55,918 nucleotides of DNA from Candidatus Mediterraneibacter quadrami (GCA_019120575.1 DWUU01000023.1:1-55918); one strand, 5' to 3'. Shown: positions 17,787-27,548, counted from the stretch's first letter. The notes: generated by a model not told the origin, from the letters alone. Program-made: numbers and translations.

Positions 17787-19064
17787 TTACTCGCGAAGCG
17801 CCGTGACCGGGACAACATACACACCGTCCTCACGCCGGTACGCCGCGCTGCTCATTCCGCAGATCACGCACAGGATCTTCGGCGGGATGCCGCCCGGTTC
17901 GCGTTCAATGTCATTCTTCAGTTTTACCAGCGACGCCGCTGCCTCGTCGATCTGGTTTGCCCCCAGTTTAATCTCAAAAGCACACCAGTCCCCGCCCGGA
18001 AGCTGTATCACTGCGTCGATCTCACGGTTCTGATAATCCTGATAATGAAAAAGCTGCGCTCCGAAAGTGTCTGCATAGATGCGCAAATCTCGCTCGCACA
18101 ATGCCTCAAATAAAAGCCCAAACGTATTCAGGTCTCCCAGCAGCTTCTCCTCTGTCGCCCCGAGAAGCGCCGCCGCGAGAGAAGGATCTGCAAAATGTCT
18201 CTTCTCCGCCTGTTTCACCCGCACCGATGACCGGATCTTTGTCGCAAAGGGCAGCTGATTTTCAATAAGGAACAGCCGGAAGAAAATATCCAGATACGAA
18301 GCGATCGTATCCACATCGATATCTTCGTCATCTTTTTCCTTTACATCATTTTTAAGTGACCTGTTTGTCACCGTCGTGCTCTCATTGCGGGCCAGTGAAC
18401 GGAGCAGGAGACGGATCTTTATGGTATCGCGTTTTACCCCGTCGATCCTGTATACATCATCATCCACAATGGCATCAAGATACTGCATCGGCAGCAGAGC
18501 CGCATCCTGCGCCGGGAGTCCGAGACTTGCCGGCCATCCGCCCCGCAGAATATAATAGATCAGATCCGTCAGCCTGACTTCCCCTGTCATCGCAGGTTCC
18601 AGCTTCCCTTCACACAGTGCCTGCAGGGAGACCGCTCCGGAGGAATCTCCGGATTCAAAAAGAGACATCGGACGCATCCTCAGCCGCGCGATCCGCCCGG
18701 CGCCGCTGTGCAGGATCCCTTTATGGTTCGGAGTGGATGACCCGGTCAGGATAAAACGTCCCTTTTCGCTGGTCTGATCAACCTGGAAACGGACCGCATC
18801 CCACAACGGCGGAACCTCCTGCCACTCATCGATCAGCCGGGGCGCATCCCCCTGAAGCACAAGGTCCGGACTCAACTGTGCAAGCCTTCTGTTCTGAAAA
18901 TTCCCGGACGGATCACCAAGATAAATCTCGCTGTTGCTGTGATACGATGACGTCCATGTTTTCCCGCACCATTTTGGCCCTTCGATACAAAGAGCACCAA
19001 AAATATTTAAATGTTCCTCTATCTTCCTGTCGATCACTCTCGGCCTGTAATTCTTTTTGTCCAT
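17787..19064 (-). CDS. AAA ATPase with DUF4143 domain
   Basis: The 425-residue protein has Walker A GPKWCGKT near residue 32 and a Walker B-like segment RLIDEWQEV near residue 78, then a central winged-helix-like region and the C-terminal DUF4143 domain (about 200-390), a PD-(D/E)XK-like fold (EIDAVIQLPGGDWCAFEIKLG). The family is widespread in gut Firmicutes and Bacteroides, patchily distributed, with no settled function; a defence or toxin-antitoxin-like role has been speculated. Immediately upstream lies a 6-copy 23-bp repeat array that may be its operator. A second, only distantly similar family member is at 29803-31056. Confidence 0.85.
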   Translation of the reverse strand: MDKKNYRPRVIDRKIEEHLNIFGALCIEGPKWCGKTWTSSYHSNSEIYLGDPSGNFQNRRLAQLSPDLVLQGDAPRLIDEWQEVPPLWDAVRFQVDQTSEKGRFILTGSSTPNHKGILHSGAGRIARLRMRPMSLFESGDSSGAVSLQALCEGKLEPAMTGEVRLTDLIYYILRGGWPASLGLPAQDAALLPMQYLDAIVDDDVYRIDGVKRDTIKIRLLLRSLARNESTTVTNRSLKNDVKEKDDEDIDVDTIASYLDIFFRLFLIENQLPFATKIRSSVRVKQAEKRHFADPSLAAALLGATEEKLLGDLNTFGLLFEALCERDLRIYADTFGAQLFHYQDYQNREIDAVIQLPGGDWCAFEIKLGANQIDEAAASLVKLKNDIEREPGGIPPKILCVICGMSSAAYRREDGVYVVPVTALRE

Positions 19065-19094
19065 TCCACTTCCCTCCTTCCTGTATTATACCTC

Positions 19095-19232
19095 ATTCCG
19101 TGAGATTTTACAATTTCATTCCGTAAGATTTTATATTTCTATTCCGTGTAATTTATAATTTATATTCCGTGTAATTTTGAATTTCCATTCCGTGTGATTT
19201 TTTATTTTCATTCCGTATAATTTTATAAAAAG
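19095..19232. repeat. Six 23-bp tandem repeats (ATTCCGT core) upstream of the DUF4143 ATPase gene
   Basis: ATTCCG begins at 19095, 19118, 19141, 19164, 19187 and 19210, exactly 23 bp apart each time. Each unit is ATTCCGTRWRATTTT followed by 8 variable A/T-rich bases. There are no unique spacers, so it is not a CRISPR. The array ends 30 bp upstream of the ATPase start and touches the terminator of the opposite operon. Confidence 0.85.
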
Positions 19233-19282
19233 AGCAGGCAGCGAACGCAGGTTTCCCTGTCTGTTCCACTGTCTGCTCTTTT
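19228..19282. terminator. Terminator of the spoIID-spoIIQ operon
   Basis: AAAAGAGCAG at 19228 pairs with CTGCTCTTTT at about 19273-19282, extended by partly matching CAG/CTG; T-rich tails exist on both strands. It lies just past the stop of the minus-strand LytM gene. Confidence 0.75.
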
Positions 19283-19297
19283 CTCCGGGCATTCCGC

Positions 19298-20095
19298 CTA
19301 TTCCATATAGTTCAATGGATCCACGGGTTCCCCGTCCTTCGTCACTTCAAAATACAGGTTCGGCCCTTCGACGCTGAAGTACTTTGTCGGCTCGGCCAGG
19401 GTTCCGACCGTCTCCCCGGTATTGACATAGTCTCCGACGGCCAGGGGCACGTCTGTAAGCTGGCCGTAAACGGCGGTATACCCGTTCCCCATATCCAGTG
19501 TAACCGTTGTCCCGGTCTCCGTCAGTTCTTCAATATCCGTCACAATGCCCGGCGCGGATGCACCGATGATCTCGCCCACTTCCCCGCTTACCATCATAGC
19601 CGGATTATACTGATACTGCTCCAGTGTCTGGAAAAAGACGGTCTGATCCATGCTGTAGCTCATGACCACCGGTCCGCTGGCCGGCCAGACAAGAGTGCTG
19701 TCCTCGGTAAACCACACTTCCGAAGTCCCGGATGCATCCTCCGGAGCCGCCGCTCCGTCTTCAGATATGCCCTCGTTTTCTCCGTCGTCTCCATCTGCGT
19801 CCATACTGTCAGCGGCATCCTCATCCGCCGCCTGCATGTCCTCCGGCTCCGGCAGGACGATCTCATCTGCGGCCGCCTCTTCTGCGGGATCCTCCGCCGC
19901 CATCTCCCACTCGCTGATCTCTTCTGTTAATTCCTCCGCCTGTTCCTCAGCCTTTGCGGCCTGCTCCTCCATATCGTTTCTGTAATTGCTGAATGTATAC
20001 GCCCCCACCAGGACGATCACAGCGGCAAAGCAGATCACAAGGCTGACAGCGGCGCCTTTTCCTCTCAGAAAGGCCGGTTTTTCATTCTTATTCAT
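19298..20095 (-). CDS. spoIIQ: SpoIIQ-like protein with degenerate LytM (M23) domain
   Basis: A 265-residue protein with one membrane helix (about residues 15-35), a long acidic linker (about 50-130) and a C-terminal LytM fold (about 140-265). SpoIIQ forms the forespore side of the channel that spans the two membranes around the engulfed spore. The zinc ligands expected in M23 peptidases are gone: VYGQLTD replaces YGHLS and GPNLYFEV replaces GPHLHFE, so it is probably a structural rather than catalytic protein, as in Bacillus SpoIIQ. Start at 20095 has AGAGGTG upstream. Second gene after spoIID, as in other Clostridia. Confidence 0.83.
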   Translation of the reverse strand: MNKNEKPAFLRGKGAAVSLVICFAAVIVLVGAYTFSNYRNDMEEQAAKAEEQAEELTEEISEWEMAAEDPAEEAAADEIVLPEPEDMQAADEDAADSMDADGDDGENEGISEDGAAAPEDASGTSEVWFTEDSTLVWPASGPVVMSYSMDQTVFFQTLEQYQYNPAMMVSGEVGEIIGASAPGIVTDIEELTETGTTVTLDMGNGYTAVYGQLTDVPLAVGDYVNTGETVGTLAEPTKYFSVEGPNLYFEVTKDGEPVDPLNYME

Positions 20096-20159
20096 TGTCA
20101 TCACCTCTGACAGTATTTTTGCCAGAAAGACGACTTGTTATTCCTTATATTGCTAAATT

Positions 20160-21149
20160 TCAGTACCGGAATATTCCGTTCTCGGGCACGTCTTTCCGAA
20201 GATCCGCCCCCTCGAAGAAATAGCCCAGGATCTCTTCATATGTTTTCCCCTCTTCCGCCATCCGCTCCGCCGTCCGGATGCTCATTCCCAGCCCGTGTCC
20301 CTTTCCTGTCGTCGTGATAAGGACCGACCGGCTGTCATCAGGGACCGCCGTGATGGTAAATGCGGCTGAAGGAAGGGACAGTGCGTCCCGGAACTGATCA
20401 CCGGTGCAGACCGTATTTCCGATCCGCATCTCATGCACATATTCCGCCGAATCTCTGGAAAGGATCTCGAAATCCGCCGCTGAATAACCTTTTCCCGCTG
20501 TCTCTCCGCTTTCTTCCGCCACGAGAAAATCCCGGCACAGTTCCTGGATCTCTCCGCAATTGAAAATAAATTCCTGCATTTCCGCTTCTTCTGCATCCGC
20601 CGGACATTCACGAACCGCAAGGTAGGGGTATGCATCTGTTCCGAGCACTTCGCCGGCGTCCCTCGTCTTCCCGCTCCCGGACTGAAAATAGGGCGTCCAC
20701 GCATACCCGTCCTGATACATGAGCACCGTATCGTCGGTTGCATCCACAGCCTGTACATATGTTTCAAATATTTTCCGGGCCTCTTCCATTCCCTGACGGT
20801 CTGCCAGCTCTTCCCCGGTAAGAAAACGCTCTTTTACAGACGCGTTCTCATCTGATCCTGCATCCCGGTACAGGCGGGTCCGGATCAGGACAGCAAGCGC
20901 CTTCGCCGTTTCCGCCTCACAGCCCTCCGGCATTTCCATAGCCAGGATTCCCGCCAGATACTCCGGCCATGCCGCCTCGGCCACGGTTTCATTTCCTGCG
21001 CCGTCCTCCGTCCGGACCCGGACATAGAACGGTTTTTCATCCGCCCCCGCACCGTTTACAAACACAGATACGATATATGGAAATAAAAGAAGCATCAGCA
21101 CAAAAACCGCCGCCGACCTGACCATCCGGCCTGCTGTATATTTTCTCAT
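20160..21149 (-). CDS. spoIID: Stage II sporulation protein D
   Basis: SpoIID is a lytic transglycosylase that, with SpoIIM and SpoIIP, thins peptidoglycan during engulfment. The 329-residue protein has an N-terminal membrane anchor (about residues 10-32) and the SpoIID/LytB domain: YLAGILAMEMPEG with the catalytic Glu near residue 75, KALAVLIRTRLY, and the C-terminal KGHGLGMSIRTAERMAEEGKTYEEIL. I chose the ATG at 21149 because GGAGGG lies 8 nt upstream; the in-frame ATG eight codons earlier lacks an SD. It is followed by spoIIQ in the usual clostridial order; the spoIIID that often follows is absent here. Confidence 0.93.
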   Translation of the reverse strand: MRKYTAGRMVRSAAVFVLMLLLFPYIVSVFVNGAGADEKPFYVRVRTEDGAGNETVAEAAWPEYLAGILAMEMPEGCEAETAKALAVLIRTRLYRDAGSDENASVKERFLTGEELADRQGMEEARKIFETYVQAVDATDDTVLMYQDGYAWTPYFQSGSGKTRDAGEVLGTDAYPYLAVRECPADAEEAEMQEFIFNCGEIQELCRDFLVAEESGETAGKGYSAADFEILSRDSAEYVHEMRIGNTVCTGDQFRDALSLPSAAFTITAVPDDSRSVLITTTGKGHGLGMSIRTAERMAEEGKTYEEILGYFFEGADLRKDVPENGIFRY

Positions 21150-21201
21150 AAAAACAGCCCTCCACAGTTTCATACTATGAAGGGCTGCATGATCTCATGC
21201 C

Positions 21202-21852
21202 TTATACGGCTGTTTCATTGAATTCTTTATTTCTGAACACAAAGGTGCAGAATGCTTCATAGAGCGGCACAACCGATGACAGGACCGCGTGTACGACAGC
21301 CATGTTGTCTGTCGTAAATGCCGCAAAGATCTGACGGTTGATCAGGATCTTCAGCACCATGTAGACCGCCGAATATACGACGGAAAATACGATCAGCGCC
21401 AGATAGAACATGATCAGGCTCATCAGGGTCCCTGCCAGCGCGCCCGCGCTCCACATCGTCTCCGATGCAAGAAGCCCCATCACAGTGCCAACGATCATAA
21501 CGGTTGTCAGCACCCCGGTGACCGCGCTGAAGATGATCGGCAGGACCAGGTTCCAGATGCCCGGATTGCGGATCTCTTTATTCTTCAGACGGATCGGGCC
21601 GGCCAGCTCGCCCTGGAAGTAATCTCGCGCAAAGGGTACGAATGCCATCCACGGATGGGCTTTTCCCATGCGCTTTCCGATGGTGTACATGCCGATGGAA
21701 TGGAAAATATATCCCACCAGCATGATAAGGAGGGCGCCGCCCAGGATGATCAGATAGATCCCTATGAGGACCGAAAGAACCTCGGATCCGCTGTCCGAAT
21801 AAACCGGTACATTATAATCATAATCGTAACTGTAGTTATAGCCGAAATCCAT
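21202..21852 (-). CDS. Integral membrane protein of unknown function
   Basis: A 216-residue protein with a Tyr/Asp-rich N-terminal tail (DFGYNYSYDYDYN) and about four hydrophobic segments (residues about 28-52, 100-125, 135-165 and 185-205). A cytoplasmic-looking loop carries GKRMGKAHPWMAFVPFARDYFQGELAG, a pattern seen in uncharacterised DUF5684-like membrane proteins with a 'W..FvP..N/D' motif. No catalytic motif is visible. AGGAGGAATCGGG precedes the ATG. It lies 11 bp after glgP in the same direction and may be cotranscribed. Confidence 0.65.
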   Translation of the reverse strand: MDFGYNYSYDYDYNVPVYSDSGSEVLSVLIGIYLIILGGALLIMLVGYIFHSIGMYTIGKRMGKAHPWMAFVPFARDYFQGELAGPIRLKNKEIRNPGIWNLVLPIIFSAVTGVLTTVMIVGTVMGLLASETMWSAGALAGTLMSLIMFYLALIVFSVVYSAVYMVLKILINRQIFAAFTTDNMAVVHAVLSSVVPLYEAFCTFVFRNKEFNETAV

Positions 21853-21863
21853 CCCGATTCCTC

Positions 21864-24338
21864 CTATTCGTCTTCGCCTGCCGGAACTTCTACTTTCTTA
21901 AGGTGCCACATATCCGCCACATACTCTTCGATCGTACGGTCGGAAGAGAATTTGCCGCTGCATGCGGTCTGCATCATCGCCATCTTTGACCAGCGGTTCT
22001 GATCTCTGTAGGCTTCCTCCACTCTCTTCTGTGCTTCTGCATAGGAGCGGAAATCTTTGAGGATGAAGTACATATCCGCGCGGTCCGTACTCTGGGTGTT
22101 GAGCAGGGAGTTGTACAGGTTCTTGTACATCTCATGATCTCCGTGCGAGTAAGTGCCGTCCATAAGCTGGTCTACCACCCGTTTCAGCTCCCAGTCATTG
22201 AAATAGATCTCCTGCGGATTGTAGCCGCCGTTGTTCTCGTAGTTGATCACTTCTTCTGAGCTCAGTCCGAAGATAAATGCGTTCTCCGCGCCTACCTCCT
22301 GAACGATCTCTACGTTTGCACCGTCCATGGTTCCGAGAGTCGGCGCGCCGTTGAGCATGAACTTCATGTTTCCCGTACCGGACGCCTCCTTGGACGCCGT
22401 GGAGATCTGCTCGCTGACGTCAGCCGCCGCGAAGATGATCTCTGCGTTGGATACGCGGTAATCCTCGATGAAAACGACTTTCAGCTTGCCGTTGATGCTG
22501 CGGTCGTTGTTGACAACCTCTGCAACGGAGTTGATCAGCTTGATCGTCTCTTTGGCTCTTAAGTAACCTGCTGCCGCTTTCGCGCCGAAGATAAATGTTC
22601 TCGGATAGAAGCTCATCTCCGGGTGCTCTTTGATCTGGTTGTACAGATACATAATATGCAGGATGTTAAGGAACTGTCTCTTGTACTCGTGAAGACGTTT
22701 TACCTGCACATCGAAAATGGAGCGCGGGTCAACATCGATCCCGTTGTGCTCTTTAATATATTTCGCAAGGCGGACTTTGTTCTTATATTTGATCTCCATG
22801 AACTCCCGTCTCGCCGTCTCGTCTTCTACGTACGGTTTCAGCTTCGCGATCTGGGACAGGTCCGTGATCCAGCCGTCGCCGATCTTGTCTGTGATCCAGT
22901 CTGCAAGAAGCGGGTTGCCGTGTGCAAGGAAACGTCTCTGGGTGATGCCGTTTGTCTTGTTGTTGAACTTCTCCGGCATCATCTCATAAAAGTCTCTGAG
23001 CTGCTGCGTCTTCAGGATGTCCGTATGAAGTCTTGCCACGCCGTTTACGGAGAAGCCTGCGATGATCGCCATATTTGCCATGCGCACCTGGCCATCCATA
23101 AGGATCGCCATCTTCTGGACCTTATGTTCATTGCCCGGGTACATCTCGCGGACTTTGATGAGGAACCGGCGGTCGATCTCCTGCACGATCTGGTAAATAC
23201 GCGGAAGCAGTTTAGAGAACAGGTCGATCGGCCATTTCTCAAGCGCTTCTGCCATGATCGTATGGTTCGTGTACGCGCAGGTCTTCGTGGTCACATCCCA
23301 TGCTTCCTCCCAGTTCAGTCCTTCCTGATCGATGAGAAGCCGCATCAGCTCCGGAACCGCTACCGTCGGGTGCGTATCGTTCATCTGGATCACGACTTTC
23401 TCATAAAGTTTGCGGACGTCGTCATGTTTCTTCTTATATTTGGCGATCAGCGCCTGAAGGCTTGCAGAGATGAAGAAATACTGCTGTTTCAGACGGAGTT
23501 CTTTGCCTGAATAGTGGTTGTCGTTCGGATAGAGGACGTCGACGATCAGTTTCGCAAGGTTCTCCTGCTCTACCGCTTTGTGGTAATTTCCTCTGTCGAA
23601 CTCGTCCAGCTTAAAGTTCGTGATCGCCTGTGCATCCCATACGCGCAGTGTATTTACCACATGGTTGCCGTATCCGACAATCGGCATGTCATACGGGATT
23701 GCAAGTACAGACTCATAGTTCTCCTGGATGAAGTTGTCTTTTCCGGTTACCGGATCCTTCTCAAAACGGATGTTTCCGCCGAAACGGACTTCCTTCGCAT
23801 ACTCTTCTCTGCGCAGTTCGAACGGGTTGCCCTCTCTTAACCAGTCGTCCGGCACCTCCTTCTGGTAGCCGTTCTCAATCTTCTGCTTGAACATCCCGTA
23901 GCGGTAGCGGATGCCGCAGCCGTAAGCCGGGTAATTCAGAGTCGCCAGGGAGTCAAGGAAGCATGCCGCCAGTCTTCCAAGACCGCCGTTTCCGAGCGCC
24001 GCATCCGGCTCCTGGTCCTCGATTACATCCAGGTCGTTACCCATCTCGCCAAGGGCTTCCTTCACGCCTTTGTACGCTTTCATGTTGATCAGGTTATTTC
24101 CAAGGGCACGGCCCATCAGGAATTCCATGGACATGTAGTAAACAGTCTTTGCGTCCGCCTCGTCATAGGCCTTCTGCGTCGCGAACCAGTCGTCAAAGAT
24201 GACGTCTTTCACCGCATAGGACACAGCCTGGAACAGCTGCTGAGGGGTCGCCTCATCGATCGTTTTTCTGTAAAGGGCTCTTACATTGTCCTTTACGGTC
24301 TCCTTAAATGCTTCTTTCTCAAATCTTTTGCTGAACAT
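21864..24338 (-). CDS. glgP: Glycogen/maltodextrin phosphorylase
   Basis: GlgP removes glucose-1-phosphate from the non-reducing ends of glycogen or maltodextrin. The 824-residue length and motifs fit the GT35 family: ALGNGGLGRLAACFLDS near residue 110 and the PLP-lysine motif KEASGTGNMKFMLNGA near residue 655. Residues for PLP phosphate binding surround it. No other glycogen gene is adjacent; ileS ends 3 bp upstream, so the gene could be read through from ileS. The ATG is preceded by AAGGAAG-type sequence in the ileS tail. Confidence 0.96.
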   Translation of the reverse strand: MFSKRFEKEAFKETVKDNVRALYRKTIDEATPQQLFQAVSYAVKDVIFDDWFATQKAYDEADAKTVYYMSMEFLMGRALGNNLINMKAYKGVKEALGEMGNDLDVIEDQEPDAALGNGGLGRLAACFLDSLATLNYPAYGCGIRYRYGMFKQKIENGYQKEVPDDWLREGNPFELRREEYAKEVRFGGNIRFEKDPVTGKDNFIQENYESVLAIPYDMPIVGYGNHVVNTLRVWDAQAITNFKLDEFDRGNYHKAVEQENLAKLIVDVLYPNDNHYSGKELRLKQQYFFISASLQALIAKYKKKHDDVRKLYEKVVIQMNDTHPTVAVPELMRLLIDQEGLNWEEAWDVTTKTCAYTNHTIMAEALEKWPIDLFSKLLPRIYQIVQEIDRRFLIKVREMYPGNEHKVQKMAILMDGQVRMANMAIIAGFSVNGVARLHTDILKTQQLRDFYEMMPEKFNNKTNGITQRRFLAHGNPLLADWITDKIGDGWITDLSQIAKLKPYVEDETARREFMEIKYKNKVRLAKYIKEHNGIDVDPRSIFDVQVKRLHEYKRQFLNILHIMYLYNQIKEHPEMSFYPRTFIFGAKAAAGYLRAKETIKLINSVAEVVNNDRSINGKLKVVFIEDYRVSNAEIIFAAADVSEQISTASKEASGTGNMKFMLNGAPTLGTMDGANVEIVQEVGAENAFIFGLSSEEVINYENNGGYNPQEIYFNDWELKRVVDQLMDGTYSHGDHEMYKNLYNSLLNTQSTDRADMYFILKDFRSYAEAQKRVEEAYRDQNRWSKMAMMQTACSGKFSSDRTIEEYVADMWHLKKVEVPAGEDE

Positions 24339-24341
24339 TTT

Positions 24342-27300
24342 TTATTTTCCTTCCTTTTCAACACCCATTGTAACCGCTTCGCCGTTGATCTTCCATTCTT
24401 TCACATATCCGGACGGCTGTGCCTTTACGACCTCGTTGGCCAGCACTTCCCCGGCGATCTCTCCGGCGTATTTCGCGAAGATCTCTTCCGCTTTTCCGCT
24501 TCCGTCGTAAGTTACGCGGATGCGGTCCATCACTTCAAAGTCCGCCTCTTTTCTCATAGTCTGAACTTTGCTGATGATCTCGCGCACGAAGCCTTCCTCC
24601 AGAAGCTCCGGCGTCAGGTTCGTGTCAAGAACGACCGTGATGCCGTTGTCATTCTCGGATACATATCCTTCGATCTGTGCGGTCTCGATCAGCAGATCCT
24701 CACGGAACAGCGTGATCTCCTGGCCGTTCACGTCAAGCTTCAGGGAGCCGTCTGCATTGAGCTCATCCATCGCCGCGTTTCCGTCCACGGAGTCAAGGGC
24801 CGCTTTGATTCCGCCTAACATTTTACCATATTTCGGGCCCACTGTCTTTAACTGCGGTTTAAAATTGTATGAAGTAAAGTCTCTTACATCTTCTGTAAAT
24901 TTAACATTCTTCACATTCAGCTCGTCGGCAACGATCTCCTGGTAGAATTCCGGCAGATCAAATCCCGCCTTCACGAACATCTGTCCGATCGGCTGGCGGT
25001 TCTTGATATTGGACGTATTTCTGCAGGCGCGTCCCATCACGACAAGCTTCAGGACATGGTCCATGTTCTGCTCAAGTTCTGTGTCGATCTGATCCTCGTT
25101 TACCTCCGGGAACAAGCACAGGTGGATGCTCTCCGGCGCGTCTTTGTCGATGCTGCGCACCAGGTTCTGGTAGATCTCCTCGGTCATGAACGGGATCATC
25201 GGCGCAGCGGCCTTGGATACCGTCACGAGGGCTGTATACAGTGTCATGTATGCATTGATCTTATCCTGCTCCATGCCTTTCGCCCAGAAACGCTCGCGGC
25301 TTCTTCTGACATACCAGTTGCTCATGTCGTCCACAAACTCCTGGAGCGCCCTTGCGGCTTCCGGAATGCGGTAATTGCCCAGATTGTCGTCCACGGTCCT
25401 GACCATGGTGTTCATCTTGGAGAGGAGCCATTTGTCCATAACGGACAGTTTGTCGTACTCCAGTGTATATTTTGTCGCGTCAAACTCATCAATATTCGCG
25501 TAGAGGACGAAGAACGCGTACGTATTCCACAGGGTGCCCATGAATTTACGCTGTCCCTCTGTCACGGCTTTGCCGTGGAAACGGTTCGGCAGCCAGGGCG
25601 CGCTGTTGATGTAGAAGTACCAGCGGATCGCGTCCGCGCCGTATTTCTCCAGCGCCTCGAACGGATCCACCGCATTTCCCTTGGACTTGCTCATCTTCTG
25701 GCCGTTCTCATCCTGGACATGGCCGAGGACGATGACGTTCTTGTACGGCGCCTTGTTAAAGATCAGCGTGGAGATCGCCAGCAGGGAGTAGAACCATCCT
25801 CTGGTCTGGTCCACCGCCTCGGAAATGAAATCCGCCGGGAACTGCTTCTCGAAGAGCTCCTGATTCTCAAACGGATAGTGATGCTGTGCGAATGGCATGG
25901 AACCGCTGTCAAACCAGCAGTCGATCACTTCCGGCACGCGGTGCATCTCTTTGCCGCACTTCGGACATTTGATCGTAACTGCATCAATATACGGGCGGTG
26001 CAGTTCGATATCGTCCGGGCAGTTATCAGACATTTCTTTCAGTTCCGCAATGCTGCCGATGGAATGCATGTGTCCGCACTCGCACTCCCAGATATTGAGC
26101 GGGGTTCCCCAGTAACGGTTGCGGCTGATGCCCCAGTCCTGGACATTCTCGATCCAGTCGCCGAAGCGGCCCTTGCCGATGCTCTCCGGGATCCAGTTGA
26201 TGGTGTTATTGTTGGCGATCAGGTCGTCCCTTACCGCGGTCATCTTGATAAACCAGGATTCACGCGCATAGTAGATGAGCGGCGTGTCGCATCTCCAGCA
26301 GTGGGGGTAGCTGTGCTCGAACTTCGGCGCGTCGAAGAGCAGTCCTCTTGCGTCCAGGTCTTTTAATACTTCCGGATCCGCTTTCTTTACGAACAGTCCG
26401 GCGAACGGCGTGGATTCCGCCATATTTCCTTTTTCATCCACGAGCTGTACGAAAGGCAGACCGTATTTTCTTCCTACATTCGCATCGTCTTCACCGAATG
26501 CCGGGGCGATGTGTACGACTCCGGTACCGTCGGTCAGCGTTACATACGTATCGCATGTCACGTAAAATGCTTTCTTGTTCTGCTTCGCAGCTGCGTCTGC
26601 AGCGCACTGGTAGAGCGGCTCGTACTCCTTGCCCTCGAGGTCGGTTCCTTTGTATGTCTCCAGGACCTCATAAGCCTGGCCGTTTTCTGCACCTTCCTCC
26701 TTATTTCCTGCGGCGCTGAGTTTTCCGAGAACCGTGTCAAGAAGGGCGCATGCCATATAGTAGGTGTAGCCGTCTGCCGCCTTCACTTTCGCGTAATCCT
26801 CGTTGGGGTTCACACAGAGCGCCAGGTTGGACGGAAGCGTCCACGGCGTGGTCGTCCATGCAAGGATGTAGGCGTCCTCGTCTTTTACTTTGAATCTTAC
26901 AACTGCCGAGCGCTCTTTGACGTCCTTGTAACCCTGGGCAACTTCCTGGGCGGACAGCGGCGTACCGCAGCGCGGGCAGTAAGGCACGATCTTGAAGCCT
27001 TTGTAGAGCAGGCCCTTCTCCCAGATCTGTTTGAGCGCCCACCACTCGGACTCGATAAATGAATTATGGTACGTTACATAGGGGTGCTCCATGTCAGCCC
27101 AGAAGCCGACCGTGCCGGAGAAATCCTCCCACATCCCTTTGTATTTCCACACACTCTCTTTGCATTTGTCAATGAACGGCTCCAGACCGTATTCCTCGAT
27201 CTGATCCTTTCCGTCCAGCCCGAGCGCTTTCTCGACCTCGAGCTCGACCGGCAGTCCGTGGGTATCCCACCCTGCCTTTCTCGGAACCATGTATCCCTTC

Positions 27301-27521
27301 ATCGTGCGGTAGCGCGGGATCATGTCCTTGATGACACGTGTGAGTACATGTCCGATATGCGGTTTCCCGTTGGCTGTCGGCGGTCCGTCGTAGAAAATGT
27401 AATCCGGGCATCCCTCACGCTCTTCGATGCTCTTCTCGAAGATGTGGTTCTCGTCCCAGAACTTCTCGACTTCCTTCTCACGGCCGACAAAGTTCATGTC
27501 TGTTGGCACTTTTCTGTACAT
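24342..27521 (-). CDS. ileS: Isoleucyl-tRNA synthetase
   Basis: The 1059-residue class I synthetase charges tRNA-Ile. HIGH appears as GKPHIGHVLTR near residue 50, KMSKS as KMSKSKGN near 600, and the editing (CP1) domain lies between about 180 and 390. Sequence style (GPPTANGKPHIGH, GWDTHGLPVELEVEK) and length suggest the IleRS2 subtype, members of which are typically less sensitive to mupirocin; that is inference. I chose the ATG at 27521 (MYRKVPTDMNFVGREKEVEKFW) with AAGGAAG 6-7 nt upstream. Expression is controlled by an Ile T-box leader, and two repeat elements lie between leader and start. Confidence 0.96.
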   Translation of the reverse strand: MYRKVPTDMNFVGREKEVEKFWDENHIFEKSIEEREGCPDYIFYDGPPTANGKPHIGHVLTRVIKDMIPRYRTMKGYMVPRKAGWDTHGLPVELEVEKALGLDGKDQIEEYGLEPFIDKCKESVWKYKGMWEDFSGTVGFWADMEHPYVTYHNSFIESEWWALKQIWEKGLLYKGFKIVPYCPRCGTPLSAQEVAQGYKDVKERSAVVRFKVKDEDAYILAWTTTPWTLPSNLALCVNPNEDYAKVKAADGYTYYMACALLDTVLGKLSAAGNKEEGAENGQAYEVLETYKGTDLEGKEYEPLYQCAADAAAKQNKKAFYVTCDTYVTLTDGTGVVHIAPAFGEDDANVGRKYGLPFVQLVDEKGNMAESTPFAGLFVKKADPEVLKDLDARGLLFDAPKFEHSYPHCWRCDTPLIYYARESWFIKMTAVRDDLIANNNTINWIPESIGKGRFGDWIENVQDWGISRNRYWGTPLNIWECECGHMHSIGSIAELKEMSDNCPDDIELHRPYIDAVTIKCPKCGKEMHRVPEVIDCWFDSGSMPFAQHHYPFENQELFEKQFPADFISEAVDQTRGWFYSLLAISTLIFNKAPYKNVIVLGHVQDENGQKMSKSKGNAVDPFEALEKYGADAIRWYFYINSAPWLPNRFHGKAVTEGQRKFMGTLWNTYAFFVLYANIDEFDATKYTLEYDKLSVMDKWLLSKMNTMVRTVDDNLGNYRIPEAARALQEFVDDMSNWYVRRSRERFWAKGMEQDKINAYMTLYTALVTVSKAAAPMIPFMTEEIYQNLVRSIDKDAPESIHLCLFPEVNEDQIDTELEQNMDHVLKLVVMGRACRNTSNIKNRQPIGQMFVKAGFDLPEFYQEIVADELNVKNVKFTEDVRDFTSYNFKPQLKTVGPKYGKMLGGIKAALDSVDGNAAMDELNADGSLKLDVNGQEITLFREDLLIETAQIEGYVSENDNGITVVLDTNLTPELLEEGFVREIISKVQTMRKEADFEVMDRIRVTYDGSGKAEEIFAKYAGEIAGEVLANEVVKAQPSGYVKEWKINGEAVTMGVEKEGK

Positions 27522-27548
27522 TTTTAACTTCCTTTCTACCAGGCCCGC

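Noticed and set aside
19095-19232. Possible CRISPR array
   Set aside because: The 23-bp units are contiguous with no unique spacers, and no cas genes are near.
22623-23510. 295-codon open frame antisense to glgP
   Set aside because: Shadow of glgP; no ribosome binding site and no domain.
25056-26366. 436-codon open frame antisense to ileS
   Set aside because: It is a mirror of the codon bias of ileS, which is certain. The translation has no recognisable domain and is rich in Arg/His/Val as such shadows are.
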